NCBI GenBank assembly: GCA_043392685.1
Contig: JBHZGM010000008.1
Direction: 5' to 3' (one strand)
DNA length: 64,000 bases
Source of the DNA: Metapseudomonas sp043392685
GTDB lineage: Bacteria > Pseudomonadota > Gammaproteobacteria > Pseudomonadales > Pseudomonadaceae
The notes under the pieces were generated by a model. The model saw only the letters and a program-made list of their open reading frames with translations, made no database searches and had not been told where the DNA came from. Shown one piece after another: positions 41,731 to 49,496 of this stretch (position 1 is the first letter of the stretch; the number at the start of each line of letters is the position of its first letter). Made by a program: the position numbers and the translations under genes.

Positions 41731-43839
41731 ATGAGCCTTGTACCGAGACCTGACATGAAAAGACAAAACCTCAAGCGCCTGCTGGCGCCCCGGCACCTGG
41801 CCTTCATCGGCGGCCGCAGCATGGCCCGTGCCCTCAAGCGCTGCGCCGAAGGCGGCTTCGCCGGCCAGATGTGGCTGGTCAACCCGCAGCACGCCGAACT
41901 GGAAGGCGTGCCCTGCGTGGCCAGCGTCGCGGACCTGCCGTGCGGGCCGGACGCCGTGTTCATCGCCACCAACCGTGAACAGACGCTGGACAGCGTCGCT
42001 GCCCTGGCCGCCCGGGGGGCTGGCGGGGCCATCTGCTACGCCTCCGGCTTCGCCGAAACCGGCGCCGAGGGCCAGGCCCTGCAGGCGCAATTGCTGGCGG
42101 CGGCGGGTGACATGGCGCTGCTCGGCCCCAACTGCTATGGCCTGCTGGACTACCTCCACGGTGCCGCACTCTGGCCGGTGGCCCATGGTGGCCAGCTGGT
42201 GGAGAAGGGCGTGGCCGTGCTCACCCAGAGCGGCAACTTCGCCTACAACCTGTCCATGAGCGACCGCTCCCTGCCGATCGCCTACATGGCCTCGGTGGGC
42301 AACCAGGCGCAACTGGGCGTGGCAGAGCTGATGGACGTGCTGCTGGATGAGCCCCGCGTCACCGCCATCGGCCTGCACCTGGAAGGCCTGAAGAACGTCC
42401 CGGGCTTTGCCCGTGCGGCACACAAGGCCCTGGAGAAGGGCATCCCGGTCATTGCCCTGAAAACCGGCGTCTCGCAGATCGGCGCCGAGCTGGCCCTCAG
42501 CCACACCAGCTCCCTGGCCGGTTCCGATGCCCTGTACGACAGCCTCTTCGAGCGCCTCGGGGTGATCCGTGTCAGCGGCCCGGTGAGCTTCATGGAGACC
42601 CTCAAGGCCGCTGCCTGCGGCAAGCTGCCTGCCGGCCCCGGCCTGATCGCCCTGGCCTGCTCCGGCGGCGATGCCGGCCTGATCGCCGATTACGCCGAGG
42701 CCAATGGCCTGCAGCTGCCGAAACTGGACGACGGCCAGCGCCATGAACTGGCGCAGGTCCTGCCGGGGTACGCCAATATCGCCAACCCGCTCGATTTCAC
42801 CACGGCCATCTGGGGCGACGGCGATGCGCTGGAGCGCATGCTCGACAGCGCCTTGCGCAGTGCCGCCGATGCCGCGCTGCTGGTGCTGGATTACCCGGGC
42901 GAGGAAACCGGCGAGCGGCCCCAGTGCGACCTGCTGCTGGAACTGTATTGCAAAGCCCTGGAGCGTCACGGCAAGACCGGATTCATTGCCTCGGCCTTCC
43001 CGGAACTGCTGCCAGAATCCGCCCGCGAGTACCTGCACGCCCGTGGCGTCGCTGCCTTGCAGGGCGTGGAGGATGGCCTGGCCGCCTGGGGCCGGATCGC
43101 CACCTACCGGCAGCGTCGGGAGGCACTGCTGGCCCGGGGCGAGTCGGCCCTGGTGCCCCTCAACCCATTGCCTCTGGCCGGTGGCGCGCTGCTGGATGAG
43201 TGGCAGTCCAAGCAGGCCCTGCGCACCTTTGGCCTGCCGGTTCCGCAAGCGCGGCTCAGCACGCCGGAACGGGCTGTGGAGGATGCCGGCGAGCTTGGCT
43301 ATCCGCTGGTGTTGAAAGCCGTCAGTGCAGAGCTGCCGCACAAGACCGAAGCCGGCGCCGTGGCCCTCAATCTGCGTGATGCCGAAGCCTTGCAACATGC
43401 CCTGGACGAAATGCGGCAACGCATTGCCGCCTACGCGCCCGGCGTGGCCTTCGACCAGGTGCTGCTGGAGCGCATGGCCACCCCGCCACTCGCGGAGCTG
43501 ATCGTGGGCGTCAAGCGTGAGGAAGGTTTCGGCCTGGCGCTGGTGATAGGGGCCGGCGGCATTCTCGTCGAGCTGCTGAAGGACAGCCGCAGCCTGCTGC
43601 TGCCCACCAACGATGCCGCGATCCGCGATGCCCTGCTGAGCCTGCGCAGTGCGCCGCTGCTCATCGGCTTCCGCGGGCGCCCCGCGGCGGATCTGGACGC
43701 GCTGGTGGCCGCCATTCGCGCGGTTGCCGACTACGCCTGTGAGAACGTCGGGCGCTTGCTGGAGCTGGACGTGAATCCGCTGCTGGTCGGTGCCGACGGT
43801 GCCATGGCGGTGGATGCGCTGATCCGGTTGGGTAAATGA
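41731..43839 (+). CDS. Acyl-CoA synthetase, NDP-forming type
   Basis: 702 residues. The N-terminal CoA-binding Rossmann domain begins PRHLAFIGGRSMARALKRC; GAGGAICYASGFAETG, LLGPNCYGLLDY and LTQSGNFAYNLSM are ligase-CoA motifs; the C-terminal ATP-grasp part (~490-700) has LVLKAVSAELPHKTEAGAV, ELIVGVKREEGFGLALVIG and ENVGRLLELDVNPLLV. This is the one-subunit ADP-forming acyl-CoA synthetase architecture. ATG 41731 follows GGGAGAGGG; ATG 41755 (MKRQNLKRL) is an alternative. It would activate a carboxylic acid for the acyl-CoA dehydrogenase before it. A His in the catalytic loop should be near the phospho-histidine position but I did not place it with confidence. Confidence 0.82.
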   Translation: MSLVPRPDMKRQNLKRLLAPRHLAFIGGRSMARALKRCAEGGFAGQMWLVNPQHAELEGVPCVASVADLPCGPDAVFIATNREQTLDSVAALAARGAGGAICYASGFAETGAEGQALQAQLLAAAGDMALLGPNCYGLLDYLHGAALWPVAHGGQLVEKGVAVLTQSGNFAYNLSMSDRSLPIAYMASVGNQAQLGVAELMDVLLDEPRVTAIGLHLEGLKNVPGFARAAHKALEKGIPVIALKTGVSQIGAELALSHTSSLAGSDALYDSLFERLGVIRVSGPVSFMETLKAAACGKLPAGPGLIALACSGGDAGLIADYAEANGLQLPKLDDGQRHELAQVLPGYANIANPLDFTTAIWGDGDALERMLDSALRSAADAALLVLDYPGEETGERPQCDLLLELYCKALERHGKTGFIASAFPELLPESAREYLHARGVAALQGVEDGLAAWGRIATYRQRREALLARGESALVPLNPLPLAGGALLDEWQSKQALRTFGLPVPQARLSTPERAVEDAGELGYPLVLKAVSAELPHKTEAGAVALNLRDAEALQHALDEMRQRIAAYAPGVAFDQVLLERMATPPLAELIVGVKREEGFGLALVIGAGGILVELLKDSRSLLLPTNDAAIRDALLSLRSAPLLIGFRGRPAADLDALVAAIRAVADYACENVGRLLELDVNPLLVGADGAMAVDALIRLGK

Positions 43840-43846
43840 CGCTCTT

Positions 43847-43909
43847 GTAGGAGCCAGCTTGCTGGCGAAAGTCCGGCACACGGCCGTTCGCGAGCAAGCT
43901 CGCTCCTAC
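43847..43909. repeat. REP hairpin
   Basis: GTAGGAGCCAGCTTGCTGGCGAAA and TTCGCGAGCAAGCTCGCTCCTAC flanking a ~15-base loop, between the CoA ligase and aruI. The arms differ at the inner part (GCTGGC versus GCTCGC), so the two halves may come from different REP copies. Confidence 0.85.
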
Positions 43910-43940
43910 AGGTCTTGGCATCGATTCGAGGAGATACCTC

Positions 43941-45548
43941 ATGCAACAGAACACTCTTACCGGCGGTCAGGCCCTGGTTCGCCTGCTGGCCAACTACGGC
44001 GTGGACACCGTGTTCGGCATTCCCGGCGTGCACACCCTGGAGCTGTATCGCGGCCTGCCCGGCAGCGGCATCCGCCATGTGCTGACCCGCCACGAGCAGG
44101 GCGCCGGTTTCATGGCCGACGGCTACGCGCGGGTCAGCGGCAAGCCGGGCGTCTGCTTCATCATCACCGGCCCGGGCGTGACCAATGCCGCCACGCCCAT
44201 CGGCCAGGCCTACGCCGATTCGATTCCGCTGCTGGTGATTTCCAGCGTCAACCACAGCGCCAGCCTCGGCAAGGGATGGGGCTGCCTGCACGAGACCCAG
44301 GACCAGCGCGCGATCACCGCGCCCATCACGGCCTTTTCGGCGGTCGCCCTGAGTCCCGAGGACCTGCCGGAGCTGGTTGCCCGTGCCTTTGCCGTGTTCG
44401 ATGGCGAGCGCCCGCGTCCGGTGCATATTTCCGTGCCGCTGGACGTGCTCGCCGCCCCTGTGGCGCGTGATTGGACCGCCGAGGTGGTGCGCCGCCCCGG
44501 CCGGGGTGTGGCCGATGGCGAGTCGCTGGATACCGCAGCCAGGCTTCTGGCGGCAGCCGCCCGGCCGATGATCATTGCCGGTGGTGGTGCGCTGGACGCG
44601 GCCGGTGCCGTGCAGGCACTCAGCGAGCGCCTGGCCGCGCCGGTATTCACCAGCGTGGCCGGCAAGGGCCTGTTGCCGCCGGAGGCTCCGCTCAACGCTG
44701 GTGCCAGCCTTTGTGTTGCACCGGGCTGGGAGATGATCGCCGAGGCCGACCTGGTGCTCGCCGTGGGCACCGAGATGGCCGACACCGATTTCTGGCGCGA
44801 GCGCTTGCCGCTGTCCGGCGAGCTGATCCGCGTCGATATCGACTCACGCAAGTTCAACGATTTCTATCCCTGTGCCGTCGCGCTCAAGGGCGATGCCGGC
44901 CAGACCCTGGAAGCGCTGCTGCAGTGCCTGCCGGAAACGAACAGGGCAGGGGAGGCCGCTGCCGCCCGCGTTGCCCGTCTGCGTGAGGACATCCGCAATG
45001 GTCACGCGCCGCTGCAGGGTATTCACCAGGCGATTCTCGACCGCATTGCCGCTGCCTTGCCGGCGGATGCCTTCATCAGTACCGACATGACCCAGCTGGC
45101 CTACACCGGCAACTACGCCTTCGCCAGCCGGGCGTCGCGCAGCTGGCTGCACCCCACCGGCTACGGCACCCTCGGCTACGGCCTGCCGGCCGGCATCGGC
45201 GCCAAGTTCGGCGCACCGGAACGGCCCGGCCTGGTGCTGGTTGGGGATGGCGGTTTCCTCTACACCGCGCAGGAACTGGCGACCGCCACGGAGGAACTCG
45301 ACAGTCCGCTGGTGGTGCTGCTGTGGAACAACGACGCCCTGGGCCAGATCCGCGACGACATGCTGGCCCTGGATATCGAGCCGGTGGGCGTGCTGCCGCG
45401 CAACCCGGATTTCGCCGACCTTGCCCGGGCCTTCGGTTGCAGCGTGAAGCAGCCGCAAAGTCTCGACGAGCTGGAACGTGACCTGCGCGCAGGCTTCGGC
45501 CACCCCGGCGTCACCCTGATCGAACTGAAACATGCCTGTGCTCGCTGA
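43941..45548 (+). CDS. aruI: AruI, 2-ketoarginine (5-guanidino-2-oxopentanoate) decarboxylase
   Basis: 535 residues, thiamine-diphosphate enzyme. N-terminal VDTVFGIPGVHTLELYRGL and RHEQGAGFMADGYAR with catalytic Glu52; central domain ~190-330; C-terminal TPP-binding motif GDGGFLYTAQELATA to LLWNND. In P. aeruginosa AruI decarboxylates 2-ketoarginine to 4-guanidinobutyraldehyde. The call relies on the directly following AruH-like transaminase gene (21 bases later) and the aruRS genes upstream; by sequence alone it is an acetolactate-synthase-like decarboxylase. Confidence 0.88.
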   Translation: MQQNTLTGGQALVRLLANYGVDTVFGIPGVHTLELYRGLPGSGIRHVLTRHEQGAGFMADGYARVSGKPGVCFIITGPGVTNAATPIGQAYADSIPLLVISSVNHSASLGKGWGCLHETQDQRAITAPITAFSAVALSPEDLPELVARAFAVFDGERPRPVHISVPLDVLAAPVARDWTAEVVRRPGRGVADGESLDTAARLLAAAARPMIIAGGGALDAAGAVQALSERLAAPVFTSVAGKGLLPPEAPLNAGASLCVAPGWEMIAEADLVLAVGTEMADTDFWRERLPLSGELIRVDIDSRKFNDFYPCAVALKGDAGQTLEALLQCLPETNRAGEAAAARVARLREDIRNGHAPLQGIHQAILDRIAAALPADAFISTDMTQLAYTGNYAFASRASRSWLHPTGYGTLGYGLPAGIGAKFGAPERPGLVLVGDGGFLYTAQELATATEELDSPLVVLLWNNDALGQIRDDMLALDIEPVGVLPRNPDFADLARAFGCSVKQPQSLDELERDLRAGFGHPGVTLIELKHACAR

Positions 45549-45569
45549 GCACAGGGCAAGGAGCTGAAT

Positions 45570-46760
45570 ATGCGCTTTTCCGACCTCACCCAACGCATTG
45601 CCGGCGACGGCGCGGCGGCCTGGAACATCCACTACCGCGCACTGGAACGCCAGGCCCGGGGAGACGACATTCTCCTCTTGTCGGTAGGCGACCCTGATTT
45701 CGACACCCCGCAACCCATCATCCAGGCCGCCATCGATAGCCTGCTCAACGGCAATACCCACTACTCCGACGTGCGCGGCAAGTTCCCCCTGCGGCAACGC
45801 ATTGCCGCCTGGCACAACCAGCGCAGCGGACAGAGCGTGGGGGCCGACCAGGTGGCGGTGCTGGCCGGCGCCCAGTGTGCGCTGTTCTGCGTGGTGCAGT
45901 GCCTGCTCAACCCGGGGGACGAGGTCATAGTCGCCGAGCCCATGTACGTTACCTACGAGGCGGTGTTCGGTGCCTGTGGCGCCAAGGTCGTGCCGGTGCC
46001 GGTGCGCTCGGAGCACGGCTTCCGCATCCAGCCCGAGGACGTGGCCGCCGCCATCACCCCGCGTACCCGCGCGCTGGCCCTGAACAGCCCGCACAACCCC
46101 TCCGGCGCCAGTCTGCCGCGTTCCACCTGGAATGCCCTGGCCGAACTCTGCATCGCCCATGACCTGTGGATGATCTCTGACGAGGTCTACAGCGAACTGC
46201 TCTTCGAGGGCGAGCACGTCAGCCCGGCCAGCCTGCCGGGCATGGCCGAGCGCACGGCCACCATCAACAGCCTGTCCAAGTCCCACGCCATGACCGGCTG
46301 GCGCGTGGGCTGGGTGGTCGGTTCGCAGGAGCTGGCCGGGCACCTGGAAAACCTCGCCCTGTGCATGCTCTACGGCTCGCCGGACTTCGTTCAGGACGCC
46401 GCCTGTGTTGCGCTGGAGGCGCGCCTGCCGGAGCTGGATGCCATGCGCGAGGCCTATCGCCAGCGGCGTGACCTCGTGTGCGCCACCCTCGAAGGTTGCC
46501 CCGGCCTGCGCGCGCTGAAGCCGGACGGCGGCATGTTCGTGATGGTGGACATCCGTGAAACCGGCCTTTCCGCCCAGGACTTCGCCGACCGCCTGCTGGA
46601 CGGTTACGGCGTCTCGGTGCTGGCCGGCGAGGCATTCGGGCCAAGCGCCGCGGGGCATATCCGCCTGGGGCTGGTGCTGGGCAGCGAACCGTTGCAGGAA
46701 GCCTGTCGACGCATCGCCCGCTGCGCGGCCGAGCTGCTTGAGCAGCGAGCGATCGCATGA
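45570..46760 (+). CDS. aruH: AruH, arginine-pyruvate transaminase
   Basis: 396 residues, PLP fold type I (class I/II). Motifs: LSVGDPDFDTP near 38, LNSPHNPSGASLP near 171, MISDEVYSELLFEG near 201 and the PLP Lys237 in INSLSKSHAMTGWRVGWVVG. AruH converts L-arginine and pyruvate into 2-ketoarginine and alanine, the entry step of the arginine transaminase pathway. It sits 21 bases after aruI. Many aminotransferases share these motifs; the specificity is inferred from the cluster. Confidence 0.88.
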   Translation: MRFSDLTQRIAGDGAAAWNIHYRALERQARGDDILLLSVGDPDFDTPQPIIQAAIDSLLNGNTHYSDVRGKFPLRQRIAAWHNQRSGQSVGADQVAVLAGAQCALFCVVQCLLNPGDEVIVAEPMYVTYEAVFGACGAKVVPVPVRSEHGFRIQPEDVAAAITPRTRALALNSPHNPSGASLPRSTWNALAELCIAHDLWMISDEVYSELLFEGEHVSPASLPGMAERTATINSLSKSHAMTGWRVGWVVGSQELAGHLENLALCMLYGSPDFVQDAACVALEARLPELDAMREAYRQRRDLVCATLEGCPGLRALKPDGGMFVMVDIRETGLSAQDFADRLLDGYGVSVLAGEAFGPSAAGHIRLGLVLGSEPLQEACRRIARCAAELLEQRAIA

Positions 46761-46850
46761 ATGAGGGTTGGCGCCGGGTGCGGAAATCCCCGCGTCGGGT
46801 CCGCTAATGTCCAGCGCCAATCCGTAGCACATCCCGTACAAGGAATTCCC

Positions 46851-47555
46851 ATGAACGTACTGATCGTCCACGCCCACCCCGAGCCGCAATCCTTCACCAG
46901 CGCCCTGCGCGATCTGGCCGTGGAGACGCTGCAGGGGCAGGGCCACCAGGTGCAGGTCTCCGACCTCTACGCGATGAACTGGAACCCGGTGGCATCGGCT
47001 GCCGACTTCTCCGAACGGGCCAACCCGGACTACCTGGTCTACGCCCTGGAGCAGCGTGAAGGGGTCAAGGCCGGCAATATCGCGCCGGATATCCAGCGCG
47101 AGCTGGACAAGCTGCTCTGGGCCGACCTGCTGATTCTCAACTTCCCGCTCTACTGGTTCTCGGTTCCGGCCATCCTCAAGGGCTGGATCGATCGGGTGCT
47201 GGTGTCCGGCGTCTGCTATGGCGGCAAGCGTTTCTACGACCAGGGCGGCCTGGCCGGCAAGAAGGCGCTGGTGACCCTGACCCTGGGTGGCCGCGAGCAC
47301 ATGTTCGGTGAAGGCGCCATTCATGGCCCGCTGGAAGACATGCTGCGTCCGCTGCTGCGCGGCACCCTGGCCTATGTCGGTATGGACGTGCTGCCGCCCT
47401 TCGTGGCCTGGCACGTGCCCTATATCAGCAATGACGCGCGCGAGGATTTCCTGCGTGGCTACCAGGCCCGTCTGGAACAGCTGGAGCAGGATGCGCCGCT
47501 CGCCTTTCCGCGGCTGGAGCAGTTCGACGACAGGTTGTACCCACTGGCGCGATGA
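46851..47555 (+). CDS. NAD(P)H oxidoreductase, quinone-reductase (flavodoxin-fold) type
   Basis: 234 residues from ATG 46851 (MNVLIVHAHPEPQSFTSAL), the characteristic start of the NQO1/MdaB family; ACAAGGAAT precedes it, and the ATG at 46761 is poorer. LLILNFPLYWFSVPAILKGWIDRV contains the flavin/quinone-site segment, and TLTLGGREHMFG a family motif. It probably reduces quinones by two electrons. A gene of this type also adjoins aruH in P. aeruginosa; its link to arginine breakdown is not established. Confidence 0.85.
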   Translation: MNVLIVHAHPEPQSFTSALRDLAVETLQGQGHQVQVSDLYAMNWNPVASAADFSERANPDYLVYALEQREGVKAGNIAPDIQRELDKLLWADLLILNFPLYWFSVPAILKGWIDRVLVSGVCYGGKRFYDQGGLAGKKALVTLTLGGREHMFGEGAIHGPLEDMLRPLLRGTLAYVGMDVLPPFVAWHVPYISNDAREDFLRGYQARLEQLEQDAPLAFPRLEQFDDRLYPLAR

Positions 47556-47564
47556 GTGCTGCAT

Positions 47565-47591
47565 GGCCGCCTACGGGCGGCCTTCTTATTT
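47565..47591 (+). terminator. Terminator after the quinone reductase gene
   Basis: GGCCGCC-TACG-GGCGGCC followed by TTCTTATTT. Confidence 0.85.
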
Positions 47592-47610
47592 CCCCGATCA
47601 ACGCAAATTT

Positions 47611-47674
47611 GTAGGAGCGAGCTCTGCTCGCGAACGTCCCGAGCGCGATCATTCGCGAGCAAGCTCGCTCCTAC
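47611..47674. repeat. REP hairpin
   Basis: GTAGGAGCGAGCTCTGCTCGCGAA and TTCGCGAGCAAGCTCGCTCCTAC around a ~17-base loop. Confidence 0.85.
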
Positions 47675-47702
47675 CTGTTTTATCGCCCGATGCCCCGGCA
47701 AA

Positions 47703-47772
47703 GCGGCAACCAGCGGCAAGCTGCCCTTGCCGCTTTGCCGCCCGACCAGCGCCTGTTGCCGCTTCTTGCCGC
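47703..47772 (+). promoter_or_regulatory. Heptamer array (GCGGCAA/TTGCCGC), candidate flagellar enhancer
   Basis: GCGGCAA at 47703 and 47713; TTGCCGC at 47727, 47735, 47756 and 47766. The pair 47713/47727 forms a dyad GCGGCAA-N7-TTGCCGC. It lies 45-115 bases upstream of the flgB sigma-54 promoter and recurs before flgF, so it is a candidate binding site for the flagellar enhancer-binding protein FleR or FleQ. Confidence 0.6.
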
Positions 47773-47815
47773 GTGTTTTTCCTTCAAGACATTGAAAATA
47801 AAGGAAAAATTAAAG

Positions 47816-47831
47816 TGGCACGGCCTTTGCT
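47816..47831 (+). promoter_or_regulatory. Sigma-54 promoter for flgBCDE
   Basis: TGGCACG-GCCT-TTGCT, perfect match to TGGCACG-N4-TTGCW, about 49 bases before the flgB start. Confidence 0.92.
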
Positions 47832-47879
47832 GAATGTCAGGCAAGCAAAACCAGATTGCCACTGGCAAAGGTTCCGGAC

Positions 47880-48287
47880 ATGAGCATCAGTTTCGAAAAG
47901 GCCCTCGGCATCCATCAGCAAGCTCTAAGCTTCCGCGCCCAGCGTGGTGAGGTGCTGGCCAACAACATCGCCAACGCCGATACCCCGAACTACAAGGCTC
48001 GTGACCTGGACTTCGCCAGCGTGCTGGCCCAGCAGTCGGAGAAGGCCGCCCACGGCAGCTTCCAGGCCGCCCGGACCAACGAGCGCCACATTGCCGCCGA
48101 AGGTTTCGAGATCGCCGACGCCGCGCTGAAGTACCGCGTGCCGTTCCAGGCCGCCATCGACCAGAACACCGTCGACGCCCAGCTGGAGCAGGCGAACTAC
48201 ACCGAGAACGCCATGCAGTTCCAGGCCAGCTTCACCTTCCTCAACAGCAAGTTCAAAGGGCTGATGAACGCCCTGCGCGGCGAATAA
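47880..48287 (+). CDS. flgB: FlgB flagellar proximal rod protein
   Basis: 135 residues from ATG 47880 (MSISFEKALGIHQQAL); a longer in-frame ATG at 47856 adds atypical residues. The rod-protein consensus VLANNIANADTPNYKARDLDF is near residue 26-46. The C-terminal LEQANYTENAMQFQASFTFLNSKFK is typical. It forms the proximal rod with FlgC and FlgF. First gene of flgBCDE, behind the sigma-54 promoter. Confidence 0.95.
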   Translation: MSISFEKALGIHQQALSFRAQRGEVLANNIANADTPNYKARDLDFASVLAQQSEKAAHGSFQAARTNERHIAAEGFEIADAALKYRVPFQAAIDQNTVDAQLEQANYTENAMQFQASFTFLNSKFKGLMNALRGE

Positions 48288-48301
48288 CGGAGAGTCCAGC
48301 C

Positions 48302-48748
48302 ATGTCCCTGTCCAGCATCTTCAACATCGCCGGCACCGGCATGAGTGCCCAGAACACCCGGCTGAACACCATCTCCAGCAACATTGCCAACGCCGAAACG
48401 GTGTCCTCCAGCCTCGACCAGACCTACCGCGCCCGCCATCCGGTGTTCGCCACCGTGATGCAGGACAGCCTGGGCAATGGCGACCGTGGCTCGCTGTTCG
48501 CCGACCAGGACCAGTCCGGCGCCGGCGTCCAGGTGCTTGGCGTGATCGAAGACCAGAGCACCCTGACCCCGCGTTACGAGCCGAACCATCCGGCGGCCAA
48601 TGCCGATGGCTACGTCTACTACCCGAATGTGAATGTGGTCGAGGAAATGGCCGACATGATTTCCGCCAGCCGGTCCTTCCAGACCAACGTGGAAATGATG
48701 AACACGGCCAAACAGATGATGCAGAAGGTGCTGACCCTGGGTCAGTGA
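48302..48748 (+). CDS. flgC: FlgC flagellar proximal rod protein
   Basis: 148 residues with the rod motif SIFNIAGTGMSAQNTRLNTISSNIANAETV at the start (shared with FlgB/FlgE/FlgG) and the C-terminal VVEEMADMISASRSFQTNVEMMNTAK. It starts 14 bases after flgB, with GGAGAG upstream. Confidence 0.95.
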   Translation: MSLSSIFNIAGTGMSAQNTRLNTISSNIANAETVSSSLDQTYRARHPVFATVMQDSLGNGDRGSLFADQDQSGAGVQVLGVIEDQSTLTPRYEPNHPAANADGYVYYPNVNVVEEMADMISASRSFQTNVEMMNTAKQMMQKVLTLGQ

Positions 48749-48767
48749 TAGCGCGCGAGGGAACAGC

Positions 48768-49451
48768 ATGAGTGTCAGCAACGTAGCATCCACCGATGGC
48801 CAGTCGTTCCTCGACCAGTACGCCATCAAGAACGAGACATCCAGCAGCAAGGACCTCGGCAAGAACGAGTTCCTCGAACTGCTGGTCGCCCAGTTGAACA
48901 ACCAGGACCCGCTGTCGCCCCAGGAGAACGGCGAGTTCATTGCCCAGCTGGCGCAGTTCAGCCAGGTGGAAGGCATCGAGAAACTGAACAGCAGCATGGG
49001 CTCGCTGCTGTCCGGCTACCAGTCTTCCCAGGCGCTGCAGGCCTCGTCCCTGGTGGGGCGCAAGGTCATCGTGCCGAGCGAGAAGGCGGTGGTGGATACC
49101 GCGGAAACTTTCAAGGCCAGCGCCAATCTGCCCATTTCCAGCAGCAACGTCTGGGTCAACGTCTACGACAACGCAGGCGCCCTGGTGAACCGCATCAACC
49201 TCGGCGAGCAGCCGGCCGGCAGCGTCAGCTTCATGTGGGACGGCAAGGACTCCAGCGGCAAGGTCATGCCGCCCGGCACCTACAAGTTCGAGGCGCAGGC
49301 CCAGTACGGCAGCGAAACCAAGGCCCTCTACACCATGCTGCCGGCCAACGTGGACAGCGTCACCCTGAGCCAGAACGGCGGCGAGCTGATGCTCAACCTC
49401 GCCGGCATCGGCAGCGTCGGCCTGTCCAAGGTCCAGGTCATCGGTCAGTAA
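48768..49451 (+). CDS. flgD: FlgD hook-assembly scaffold protein
   Basis: 227 residues. N-terminal KNEFLELLVAQLNNQDPLSP and FIAQLAQFSQVEGIEKLN are the conserved FlgD capping segment; C-terminal half forms the Ig-like and Tudor-like domains (FMWDGKDSSGKVMPPGTYKF). It caps the growing hook during FlgE polymerisation and is discarded afterwards. Confidence 0.95.
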   Translation: MSVSNVASTDGQSFLDQYAIKNETSSSKDLGKNEFLELLVAQLNNQDPLSPQENGEFIAQLAQFSQVEGIEKLNSSMGSLLSGYQSSQALQASSLVGRKVIVPSEKAVVDTAETFKASANLPISSSNVWVNVYDNAGALVNRINLGEQPAGSVSFMWDGKDSSGKVMPPGTYKFEAQAQYGSETKALYTMLPANVDSVTLSQNGGELMLNLAGIGSVGLSKVQVIGQ

Positions 49452-49496
49452 CCTCCCGGTCAAGAGCGCCGGGAAGCACCGGCAAAGGAGAGAGTA

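Larger units (their letters stand above)
47556..47879. other. Regulatory region upstream of flgB
   Basis: 324 bases holding, in order, a terminator (47565-47591), a REP (47611-47674), six copies of GCGGCAA/TTGCCGC (47703-47772) and a sigma-54 promoter (47816-47831). No gene. Confidence 0.8.

Noticed and set aside
28864..47560. Genomic island with integrase or tRNA attachment site
   Set aside because: No integrase, transposase, tRNA or direct-repeat border was visible, so only a positional insertion relative to other species is claimed.
44844..47564. 906-codon open frame on the minus strand
   Set aside because: Antisense to aruI, aruH and the quinone reductase; composition typical of GC-rich shadow frames, no motif.
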